A DNA stretch of 64,000 bases from Phaeotremella fagi (taxonomy: Eukaryota; Basidiomycota; Tremellomycetes; Tremellales; Phaeotremellaceae): the NCBI GenBank assembly GCA_001599715.1, contig BCHU01000010.1:372001-436000 (forward strand). Direction: 5' to 3'. Under the pieces are notes generated by a model. The model saw only the letters and a list, made by a program, of their open reading frames with translations, ran no database searches and was not told the origin of the DNA. The position numbers and the translations under genes are program-made. Below are positions 35,111 to 44,454 of this stretch, one piece after another (positions within the stretch are counted from its first letter, which is position 1; every line of letters begins with the position of its first letter).

Positions 35111-35871
35111 TCATTTACGCTTGATTTCAGCGTAGTATTCTGAGCCATTCGAATCTTCTAAACCCCATCCCAACTCCCCCATCCCTTGTACAGCCTCCGT
35201 CATCCTTTTATCAGCTTCCTGAATGTACTTCTGAGTTTCAACAGATTTCGAACCATGAATCGCAGAATGTTGAGCGACTTTCTCAGCGATTCTTCTGTCG
35301 TTCTCCAGAATAGCTTCTTTCGACATGATCTGAGTATGGAGCCATCGATGAGTGACCAACATCAGTTCGAGAATTTCTGACCAGTTTTCTGGAAGTTTTG
35401 ATTGTGTCGAAAGAGAAACGCCTTCTTTGAAATAGTTCAAAGCTCCACCAATGGATTCTTCATCACAGCTTTCAATCAAAACACCATCTGTAGAAATCTG
35501 ACCTTGGAATTGATAGAGATGGAAAGAGATTGAAGGATCGATGATCACAATTGTTTTATCATTGCCGCCAGCCCAATAATTCGGGTTGGAAACAGTAGTT
35601 TGGTCTTCGCCTGACTGAATGGTGTTGACCGTTGATTTATTCCTCAATAAGGAAGCCAGACTCATTGGATGGTCGCTGACAGTGCTACTTTCGATTTCGA
35701 GTGAGTTCCCACTGTTTATAGGAATGGTCAGAAATTATTTTGAGGGAAGAACTTTGGTAGTACTTACTCGTATTTACGGAATTTGGTCTCGAAGGTTGTA
35801 GCTGTGGTTTTTGAACGGCCTTGGAGTTGATACCATTTATCAGATTCCATCTTGTCGAATTGATCCGCCAT
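35111..35871 (-). CDS. Family A small two-exon protein, 35-kb copy
   Basis: Exon 1 is 35871-35768 (104 nt, phase 2, donor GTAAGT); exon 2 is 35711-35111; about 234 aa. Exon 1 encodes MADQFDKMESDKWYQLQGRS and ends TFETKFRKY. Exon 2 has a beta-rich part (KTIVIIDPSISFHLYQFQG) and the helix LMLVTHRWLHTQIMSKEAIL, the diverged form of the family signature. A CCACCCATAAC element about 40 bp upstream of the ATG (minus strand) equals coding sequence at the start of exon 2 in the 6.6-kb copy (TATHN), suggesting the N-terminus was remodelled. Function unknown. Confidence 0.6.
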
Positions 35872-36188
35872 ATTTGAGATACTATTTTTGATTCTAGAAC
35901 TGGAAAGGTTGTTATGGGTGGCAACAGATTTGTTGAGAAAGGTTATCTACGTTTTTGATATATGTAAATGAATACACGAAACATTTCATCTGTCGGAAAA
36001 TGAAAGCATCCTTTGTCAGTGGGAATTCACTCGCTTGCAGTCGATTTTCTTTTCTTTTCATTCAGTACACCGCTTTCTTATCTTATCATAAAGCGCAATC
36101 CTGCCTGATCAATTTACACCAGAAGGAAGTGAGGGAATAAGTGATTGAAACATCGGGTAAAAGAATTATTACTATACATCGGGTTGTT
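35872..36188. other. Intergenic with a family A-like element
   Basis: 317 bp. Near 35912-35926 the minus strand carries GTTGCCACCCATAAC, nearly identical to the ACTGCCACCCATAAC coding element of the 6.6-kb paralogue, but here it has no ATG in frame and lies outside the supported exon. Otherwise nothing recognised. Confidence 0.35.
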
Positions 36189-36314
36189 CTACAGTTTAAC
36201 CCCCGCCGACTCGAAAGAAATAGTTCTCAATTCACTATGCTTCTCCAACATCGCCTTGGCAGGTGTGATGAATCTCTCTGGATCATCCTGAGTATACAAT
36301 CTAACTATCTTTGA

Positions 36315-36676
36315 CTACTTAATTCTTTTTGTAATATCAGCACTGAAACAAGTCAATACGTCTTCGACTGAACTACTGGAATATATCTCTTCGAAAATTG
36401 CATCAGCTTTGAATTGTTTTTTGATGGTGAATTGATATGATGGTGCTGCATCGTTGGTATGGAGGGTGGAGGTTACTTTGAGGAGATGTTGAAAAGTCTT
36501 GTTGGTTTGGATTGTAAGATCGCCGTTTTTATCATATGCAGTTAGTCTGGGACTTAGATACGATCAAGGACGATGTTTGCTTACTGGTCCATCCAATAGG
36601 TTGTGGCGAAACTGTCGTCGCCACGCTCAGCTGTGTAGATTTCTCCGACTGTAAGCTGAATTGGGCTTGTTGACAT
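36315..36676 (-). CDS. Family A copy, 36 kb, with early in-frame stop
   Basis: Exon 1 is 36676-36585 (92 nt, phase 2, donor GTAAGC); exon 2 is 36546-36315; 106 aa to a TAG. N-terminus MSTSPIQLTVGEIYTAE, exon 1 ending FATTYWMDQ; exon 2 opens LTAYDKNGDLTIQTNK, matching the DGDLSI position of the 30-kb copy, and FTIKKQF. The helical C-terminus expected for the family is not reached: translation stops at TAG (36317-36315) after ITKRIK. The same frame then stays open for 41 further codons to 36189 (SKIVRLYTQDDPERFITPAK...), covering the position of the family's helix. Either a young nonsense mutation or stop read-through. Confidence 0.5.
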
Positions 36677-37059
36677 ATTGATGGAAGGAGAATACGATAA
36701 TAATATTAACTATAAGTTGGAGAATAGTCGAAAAAGAGGAGTCACAAGTATGATAAGAGAAGAAGTCCGCTGGAAGTCTCGAAGCCACAAGTATGCGATT
36801 TGAGAAGTCTTCGATTTAGTGTACCGTGCATTTGTGGCAGGTAAAATACGTACTTGTAATGGAGTTTTGAGCGTCCGAATAGCTACAAGTATCATTCAAG
36901 TAGGATTGGAGTAGGATCCGATATACTTTGCAGTTTTCATTATGAGATGTAAGAAAGATGAATTGACAATGCATGCTGTGATCTAGTTGTATGGCAAATT
37001 TAGCCGATCCGATCTCTCTATCATTTACATCTGCCCACTCGTCTGATAGCCATTTCACC

Positions 37060-37531
37060 TTACGTCTCCCGTAAGCTGACATGTTCGTCGAACATTCTCG
37101 ATAAAACCGAAACAATAGTATTCTCCTCTCTTTCATTCAAACTCAGTCTCTTCAAGACGATGTCCAATTCAGTCTCGACGTATTCTTGAGCAAGCTCAAA
37201 AGTTGGTTTTTGAGATTTCTTTTTGAAAACCCTTTGATTGGTGAGTTTGTTTTTCACGAAGACCTCAAAAGTTGATTGATCATTTTCGATCGTGCTATAG
37301 ACCGTTACTCTCATATCTTGATCATATTTCGTGGTTATATCTTTGGTTTCACTAAAAGGAATCGTGGTTGTTAGTTTAATATCGCAGAATCACTTACCGG
37401 AATGTGTGATAATTGGTTAGAATACTGGTTCCTTGATCAGTATAGATTAGATATGGTCGATTTTGTGAACGATTGAAAGACATTTCGGATGATATTGACG
37501 ATGGATCTTCCGAGTTTTCAGTCAAGTTCAT
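37060..37531 (-). CDS. Family A small two-exon protein, 37-kb copy
   Basis: Exon 1 is 37531-37398 (phase 2, donor GTAAGT), exon 2 is 37351-37060; 141 aa. A second in-frame ATG at 37483 would give an exon 1 of 86 nt, closer to the other members (74-104 nt), and starts MSFNRSQNRPYLIYTD. Exon 1 ends TNYHTF, exon 2 opens ETKDITTKYDQDMRVTVYST, then FEVFVKNK, then a helical end VLSRMFDEHVSLRET, a short version of the family signature. It lacks the Ser-rich tail of the 30-kb copy. Function unknown. Confidence 0.55.
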
Positions 37532-38023
37532 CGTGATCAATTGAAGATTGTTGAATGGTGTTAGAAGCCTTCATTCTATGGAAGTCGATTTAACTCGGAA
37601 TCTCAAACTATTTCGATGCTACTCAGATTCAAGATAAGCCATCAGTGTCTTATTGTCTTGCTCCTATCTATAAAAGTCAGCTAATAGTGTCTGCTCGAAA
37701 CATTGTTAAATCCTTTGTTGTGTAGTATTCTAAGATGCACACCATACTACGAGATGCCATTCAATATAACGCCGCTAATGCCGAAGTGCCACACTCATTA
37801 ACGATACCTACTATTTGCTCTACCATACAAAATCAACTACAACTAATCATTCTAACTCTATATAAATTAATCCTATAACACAAAAGATTGGATCCAACGG
37901 ACCAATCCAACTATCGGCATCTACAGGAAGAACAGAACCTCGATCACTGAAGAAAATTAAGTAGAAGATTGAAGCGGGCTCAGGAATTACTTTTACGAAT
38001 AGAATAGTTTAATTTTCATCAAC
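37532..38023. other. Divergent upstream region of family A copy and SmB
   Basis: 492 bp between divergent genes. A/T-rich with CTAATCATTCTAACTC-like stretches; the 5' leader of the SmB gene presumably occupies the right end. No gene seen. Confidence 0.35.
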
Positions 38024-39174
38024 ATGGTAAGTGTTGGACCATTTCTTCTTGAAAGAGAAGAAAGATGTATGCGACATGGACGAATCAATCTAAGGGTAGA
38101 GATGAGGCTGTTGGAATTGATGGTCAAGAAGATCAAAATTGTGATGGACGATTGTCGAACTTATCAGGATCCTTCTTCAATCTTTGTCTCAATTAATTAA
38201 TGTTTACACCGTACTGACTACTTTTTTAGCCTCGTAAGTATCTGAATCTGCCGGAAACCAATAGTTAAATAAGTGGAAACTAATCATCAAACATAACCTC
38301 AGCTCCAAAAGCAAAAGGAAGCAAAATGCTTTCACTTATCAACTACAGACTGAAAGTTACGCTGTAAGTACCATTATCGTGTGATGGATTGAACATCCAA
38401 ACTAATCATCTTCGAAAATTTCAGAAACGATGGGAGATCTTTAGTTGGTCAAATGTTAGCATACGACAAACACATGAACTTCGTTTTGGCAGAATGTGAG
38501 GAGTTCAGAACGGTCAAGGTTAGTTTTGGTAACTCCTTAACGGTTGGTTTAAACTAATTATCATCAATTAGGGAAAGAAAACGAAAGGTACATCAGATGG
38601 TGAACCAGCTCCGTTAGTTCAACAGAAGCGTACATTAGGATTAGTTATTTTAAGAGGAGAAACGATTGTCTCGGTATCAGTGGAGGGGCCACCACCAGCC
38701 GCTGGTCAGGAATCATCGTTGATGGCAGGTCCTGGAAAAGGTGTTCCAGCTGGACGTGGTATGCCATTAGGTGCTGGTATGTCTATCTTAATCATCGTAG
38801 AATCGCAATATACTGATTTTACAACAGGTGCACCAGCTATGGCTGCAAGACCGATGGCATATGCTAGACCTCCACCAGGATTCCCAGGCGGTTTACCAGC
38901 AGGTATGCCACCAGGGTTCCCAGGTGGTTTACCTCCAGGAATGCCTCCTATGGGGTGAGTCTGTCCTGTATTCATACTTCAAAAGTGATACTAACCAAAA
39001 ACCATTGTACAGAATGCCACCAGGATTCAGACCTCCTCCAGGTATGCCACCAGGAATGCCCTTCCCTCCTGGACAAATGCCTCCGGGGTAAGTTATGACT
39101 CTATTTACAGCGATGATTACAGTGCTGTATACTAATTTTGTTTCCTTAGATTCCCAGTCCGTCCTCCTCAATAG
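38024..39174 (+). CDS. SMB1: Small nuclear ribonucleoprotein SmB/B'
   Basis: Eight exons: 38024-38026, 38230-38233, 38303-38363, 38425-38518, 38572-38776, 38828-38954, 39013-39087, 39150-39174; about 197 aa. Sm1 motif: GSKMLSLINYRLKVTLNDGRSLVGQMLAYDKHMNFVLAECEEF (~8-50); Sm2 motif: LGLVILRGETIVSVSVEG (~84-101). The tail is Pro/Gly/Met-rich with repeats such as PPGFPGGLPAGMPPGFPGGL and PPGMPPGM, as in SmB. It is a core ring protein of spliceosomal U1, U2, U4 and U5 snRNPs. Exon 1 contributes only the ATG, and a 4-nt exon (CCTC) between two introns with good donor and acceptor sites is needed to keep frame (M-P-P-P-K-A-K-G-S-K). Skipping it would frameshift at codon 2. Confidence 0.88.
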
Positions 39175-39617
39175 ATATCAGTAGTTTAGGGGATGAAGTA
39201 GCGAGTTGTCCGAGGGGTATAGTTGTTTCTCAAAAAGGTTTTCATTTTTATCATGCATCTCTATTATTCATGCTTGAATTACATATAGATGAGAACATTG
39301 TTCTATATGTTCAGTCTGATGTCCGTGTGAACGATGCTGAGGTCGAGTCGATTCAGCCATCCTGACAACTCGTTTTTCCTCTTCCTTGCACATTGTTGTG
39401 GCGTGTTTCCTTCCAACTGCGTTTAATGTGTTCTCAACTTCTTTCCTTGTTCTGCATAAAATGATATTGTATTCCTTTTCACTTCTTGATTGTTTCTTTC
39501 AACAATCAACATATCTATAACACTTATCGAATCTTGGTGAAAACTGCACAACAACAGCGTTAAACTCCAAACACAAGATCATCTACAATCAAACTCCACA
39601 CTCCCATCGAAACAATC
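39175..39617. other. Intergenic
   Basis: 443 bp between SmB and the next plus-strand gene. Pyrimidine-rich stretch 39365-39440 and A/C-rich leader before the ATG. No gene seen. Confidence 0.35.
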
Positions 39618-41004
39618 ATGGGAGGTAACGCGTTCGCTCTCGTAGCTCAAAGGCTTTCCACGGATCAACTAGAACTTCTCCTGATTCACTGTCGAGAAAA
39701 TCTCTCCACAGTCTTCCCCAAAATCGATATCTGTCGTTACACCAAGAACAAAACTTCACACAGCGACATAGATTTGATCTGTAGTTGGGAGAGAATGACG
39801 ATTGAAGGAATGAAGGGACGTGAAGATGGTGGAAGTGGGGGATGTGGTTTGGAACCTTTCGTTCCGTCTTCTACTACTGGTAAAAGAAAGAAATCTAAAG
39901 TCGAGTTGGACGAGGACGCACAGAAGGTTGAGGATGAGTTTAATCAAGCTGTTACCAAACTTTGTTTGGATTGTTCGGAAGGTTTGGGCGCGGTTCGTTG
40001 GTTTCGTTCAGGTGGGGAGATCAGTCTTGCCGTTCCTTGCTCTGTTATTGGTCAAGGTGAAGGTGTGAGTAGTTTGAGTCTCTGGGAATTTACCTTTGCT
40101 GACATGGTACCATGTTTAGTTTTATCAAATCGATATCATCCTCTCACCACCTGAAGCCCATGAATTCACAGTCCTTACCATGTCATATTCCACCAGTGCC
40201 CATCTTCTCGCACTAATCTGTCGATCCTACAGTCCAAGTTTAACGGTCCACACCTCAAACCTCATCCTCCGTCATCAACCCTACCCAGGAATCCAATCTA
40301 TCGACGTCAATCTCACCTATTCAGCTCAGGACCTCTTAAAATACATTGGATTGAATTACGACAACTGGGCAAACCATCAATTCGAAACGGAAATTGAATT
40401 TTGGAGTTGGATGACGGAAACTGTTGATTTCAAAGATAAAGATCGACCTTATTCTGATGGAATCCATTTAACGGTTGGGACTCAAGGTTTGAAGAAATTG
40501 AGTCAGAGACGTGGTCCTTCGGCTGATCAGGTTCTTCGATCTAAAGGATGGAAAAATAGGGGTAGCGCTATTGAAGATTTCTTGATTTGGCTTAGATCAA
40601 AATCACCTTGGGTCGTTCCATCTCCAACTCCGACACCATCAACTTCTACACCATCTAATGAAATCGACAATGATGAATCAAATCTCGAAACTAAAGAGGA
40701 ACAAGTAGTCAAAATTCCTACACCTGAAGAGATCGCCGCAGCCTCAGCGGCAGCATCTTTAGCTTCTATGGTTGATCCCTCGAACCCCATCCCGTTAGAC
40801 CAAAAGGCTATCAAAGTCTTGACTTATTGGAACAAGGTTGAAGTTTATGAGGAAATCTTCGAGAAACGTTGGGAAGCAGCTGCTGTCCTTTATGACAGTC
40901 AACAAAAATCTAAATCTAAGGAGGGTCAAGATAAAGATGAGGTTGTTGTTAAGAAAGATCTCAAGGATGTCGTTATTAGTGAGATGGAGGGATTGAAGAT
41001 TTAG
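39618..41004 (+). CDS. Fungal GGNAF-type nucleotidyltransferase-like protein
   Basis: Two exons: 39618-40064 and 40120-41004 (phase 0); about 443 aa. It opens MGGNAFALVAQRLSTDQLEL, and SHSDIDLIC at ~48-56 resembles the short acidic D-x-D strand of nucleotidyltransferase folds (GGNAF...GDLD in other fungal proteins as I remember them). Later blocks: FYQIDIILSPPEAHEFTVL and YSTSAHLLALICR, DLLKYIGLNYDNWANHQFET, and GSAIEDFLIWLRSKSPWV. A Thr/Pro/Ser linker and an acidic/Lys-rich C-terminal tail follow. Fungal relatives are annotated only as hypothetical or nucleotidyltransferase-like; substrate unknown. One of the usual carboxylates may be replaced by Ser here, so activity is uncertain. Confidence 0.55.
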
Positions 41005-41367
41005 ATTTGGGTAGGGTGGAGACTGTTGGAATTGGTTCTTACGAGGTTTTATACACGATTGTAACGTAACGATTTAACGACTGGTTTTGACGAATAACGA
41101 TAATGACGCTTTCATGGTTTCGAGATGAGGATGAGTTGAATGAGTTTGTTTTATAGATGTAGATTAGAAAGTATATACGCAGAAATCTTGTAGTGATATC
41201 TCATTGTAAATCATGTAGAGTAACGTTATGTATATGATTGTTATTCACCGAGTGAGTTTAGGAAGTTACATTATACATGGAACGATAATCGATATTTGAC
41301 TATACATCGTGAGGAAGTCACTAACCAAAGTGTCGTTTGAACATCTTACAAACTCTCCCCATTCATC
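41005..41367. other. Convergent intergenic
   Basis: 363 bp between convergent 3' ends, with A/T-rich sequence and several ATG/TAA-rich short frames. No gene seen. Confidence 0.35.
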
Positions 41368-42600
41368 TCACTTCTTCGACCCCCATTCAAATCCAACACC
41401 ACTGTTTGATTCAGTCCTTCTTCTTTTATGTGGATTACCAAGACCACTCCCTGACCCTGATCCAGAACCAGACCCAGACCCGGACCCAGAACCCTCTCTC
41501 TCATCTTTCTTAGCACTTCCAAAAGCAAAACCAGTCGAAGGAATTCTTCTGTGGACAGGTGAATCAACAGCAGCCCCAAACGCGAAACCACTAGCTGGAC
41601 TCGGTAAAGTCTTATTAAGTATGGACGAGTTGGCTGAAGAGGTTGACGGTGTTGAGGAGAAAGTCGCAACAGGAGCTTGGGAGGGGGGTATGAAAGGTGA
41701 ATTTGAGATTTCGCCTTGAACAACGATCGGTGATGGTTGTCCGTTCGGTGGTTGTTCTATCGATTGAGATTGAGTGGTCGTAGTTGAAGGTGTAGATTTG
41801 GGTCGGATGGGCGAAGGCGATCTTGAACGGAGAAATCGACTGAAATCGGGGATGACTGGTGATTCCAATGATCCACTTGGATATTGGGGGTTGAGATCGA
41901 GATCAGGTGGATATTCTTCGTACGGTAGGGAAAGTGATGCTGGTGTTGAACCTTCGAATCGTAGGGGTGAGGCTTTTGATGGTCCTGCGATGGCTAGGTC
42001 TTGGGTTTGGAGATAGTTTGGATATTCGAATGAAGGGATGGGAGGTTGAGTGCTGTTAGTGTTGGTGTTGGAGGTTATTGAGGTGTTATGACCAGTAGTT
42101 TGTGAGCCGTGATCGATGGGTAGGTTGGCTTTTAGTTCAAAATCAGAAGATCGTTCAACTTGAAAAAGCAAAACATACCTGGTAAATCATATCTTTCGAT
42201 CAGATACCAAACCCCATCTGAACCTTTACGTTTTTTCCCATGTATCCAAACTGGTTTCTCGTTCGGTAGGTGTTCATAAACGAAATGATCCTTGACTTGT
42301 TGAGAGGATTTGAAAGATCTCGTACAGAAATCCCAACTAAATTAAGAGTGGTCGTTAGTGTCAGATCCGAGCTACAGAGGAGAAGAGTGATACCCACTGA
42401 CAAAAGAAATCTTGTGAATTGGCAGATTGCGTAGACATTTCACTCTCTGATGATACGTCTTTTGAAATGGAACTTTCTGAATCTGAGATAATTGATGATG
42501 GTTCAGTTGAATTTGATCTGATGGGATGATCAGTTGGATGATTCAACCACTTGGAGTCGTTTGGACTGTCTAACAGCTGTATTAGTATTCTTTTAATCAT
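41368..42600 (-). CDS. C2H2-like zinc-finger protein with low-complexity tail
   Basis: Three exons: 42600-42398, 42336-42179, 42158-41368; about 383 aa. The splice joins FFCH to WDFCTRSF, giving C-x4-C followed by x12, His, x4, His (SQQVKDHFVYEH): a C2H2-like finger with an unusually wide Cys spacing, at ~66-87. Right after is KPVWIHGKKRKGSDGVWYLIERYDLPG. The rest is Ser/Pro-rich and disordered, has two copies of a GFAFG motif (ASGFAFGAAVDSPVHRR and STGFAFGSAKKDE), then a run of eight Ser-Gly dipeptides and a basic KRRR nuclear-type signal. An upstream in-frame ATG at 42642 gives 14 more residues. Likely nuclear; target unknown. Confidence 0.55.
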
Positions 42601-43314
42601 TTTCGTCGATGGTAGATGAATAACTATAACTCCAAAACTCACTCTTTACTTGATCTCACTTTGAACGGTAGCCAGCTACTCCTAGATAGACACTGTACGC
42701 TGTAAATCACTCAGTGGTAGGGAGGAACATTTGTTGATAGTATCTCAAGTGGCGAAATAACCACGTGGCAATCTGTCCTGACGTCCCATGTTCCATTCGT
42801 TCTGACAAACTGGCAGTGCAGTCATCAGACCGAGCACAAGGAAAGAGAGAGAGGGCAAGAGAGGGCTTCTATCACCTCGTGGAGCTTTTTCATTTTCATT
42901 TACTCTCTCACCCTACTTAAAGAAATGAACGAAAATCCCCATTTCGTTCGGAATGTGGCAATGCCTATAATCAATCTGATTGAACTAGCACATGCAGCGA
43001 GAAGAAGAAACTTGTCCTTGTACTGCAACTGTTCTTCAGATCACCTCAATGATTCCGATTGTATTGATTACAGCGGTATTTTACAGAGAGATTTTTCTTG
43101 GAAGTCAAAAATGAGACCTTTTAGAAGATTTCAGTGCTCGAACGTAAAATGACATGATCAAATTGAAGCAACGACTTTGAAAAGGATTGCTCCTCGAATA
43201 ATCTCTTTTGCTATACTACCATTCATGACCTCCCTATAATGGCAGCTGTTTCATCAATAGAGAATGGACCATCACCTCCTTTCGTATCCAACCATTTTCC
43301 AACCCCACGACATA
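42601..43314. other. Intergenic; doubtful plus-strand ORF
   Basis: About 0.7 kb. A 75-codon plus-strand frame at 42925-43152 (MNENPHFVRNVAMPIIN...) has five Cys but no paralogue or domain; doubtful. No RNA gene seen. Confidence 0.35.
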
Positions 43315-43927
43315 CTAGTCTTCTTTCTCACCAGCACCGTTGTCTTCAGTCTTTTGAGTCTGTTGAGTCTCAGCTTTGCGGATTGTAGCAGTTGATTGGT
43401 TGGTTTCGGAGGTCTTCTCTTTCTTCGAGTGTTGATCAAGGCTACTTATGAAAGATTCCATGTCTGCTACAATCTGGTCTTCCAAGAGTGGACGTTGTAG
43501 ACTGTCAGCGATGCTATAGAGTAGCTGGCTGTGAGCAGAGATCAGTGATTGCTATCTCTTCCAAGCAGATATGATAATGCTTACAGATGTGAAGCCTTAA
43601 TTGATGGTTTCCTGGGTTCGATGCTTGTATCGATCTCTTGAGTACCTTGACTATCAGCCTTGCTGGGTTGAGCAGTTGATTGGCTGGTTTTGGTTCTCTC
43701 AGCTTCATCACCACCTGGATTCTCGAGGGCGTCGATTAAGGCCCTAAGGTCGTCCATCTTGGATTGACGTTCTTCAGCGTCTGTGACGCTATTGAGCATC
43801 TGGCTTTGGGAAGAGATCAGTGTTCGTTACACTATGAGTAGAAATTATATACTTACGAATCTGTCTTCTCACTTGTGGGTTTGGTGAGTTTATCAGTCTC
43901 AGAGTGCTCGGAAGGAGGTGGGGACAT
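43315..43927 (-). CDS. MSPPPSE family protein, copy 2, with duplicated exon
   Basis: Three exons: 43927-43857, 43803-43585, 43528-43315; 167 aa. N-terminus MSPPPSEHSETDKLTKPTSE parallels the 23-kb gene. Exons 2 and 3 are copies of one another: both open with Gln-x-Leu-x-Ser-x-x-Asp (SQMLNSVTDAEE and LQLLYSIADSLQ) and both end in a low-complexity segment (TSQSTAQPSKADSQGTQ and TNQSTATIRKAETQQTQ). Both splice junctions are in phase 2, so the exon can be duplicated without frameshift. No known domain. Function unknown. Confidence 0.55.
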
Positions 43928-44454
43928 TGTTGATGTATTGATAATTTTTTTGAATTGATTTCTATGTATCGAAGTGGCGAAAGTTGGTTGTTGAAAAAAG
44001 AGAGAATCTGTATTGAACTACTGATTTATATGCCTCATTCACCTCACTGGACTATCCATCAAAGGATGGATTGAAGGCTATGAAATCCTTTCATTAAAGT
44101 TTATAAAAGAGGGTTTACTCGATGATTTTAGACGACAGAAATGTGGCCAGTCACTGAGAACGTTATGCTTCGAGATGTGGAATTGGTGATGATGATGCAT
44201 CGTCAGGCCTGTGAATTACAACTTCTGCCGATCTCGATATCCTAGCATTGCACAGTATTGTGTGAACATGGTTCATCAACCGTCAACATGACAACATGCG
44301 TTCCGTTTTGGATTTATGAACAATTCTTCGAGCTTCAGGTAAACCTAACAAGTGGTGAAATTGAACAACATCCCGTACTCATATTGCATCGTCATGGACA
44401 TTTACTTTACATTTACAGAACACGCTATCTTCTTCTCAAATTCCTACTCCCATC
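43928..44454. other. Intergenic
   Basis: 527 bp between the starts/ends of minus-strand genes. It holds a purine-rich segment and an imperfect inverted AAAGGAT/ATCCTTT pair around 44060-44092. No gene seen; the plus-strand frame beginning at 44258 runs into the oxygenase exon and is a shadow. Confidence 0.35.

Noticed and set aside
36189..36320. 31-nt intron (GTAGTC...CTCAG) removing the TAG in the 36-kb copy
   Set aside because: Far shorter than every supported intron here, and the donor is weak.
42925..43152. 75-codon Cys-containing plus-strand ORF
   Set aside because: No paralogue, domain or supporting signals; could be chance.
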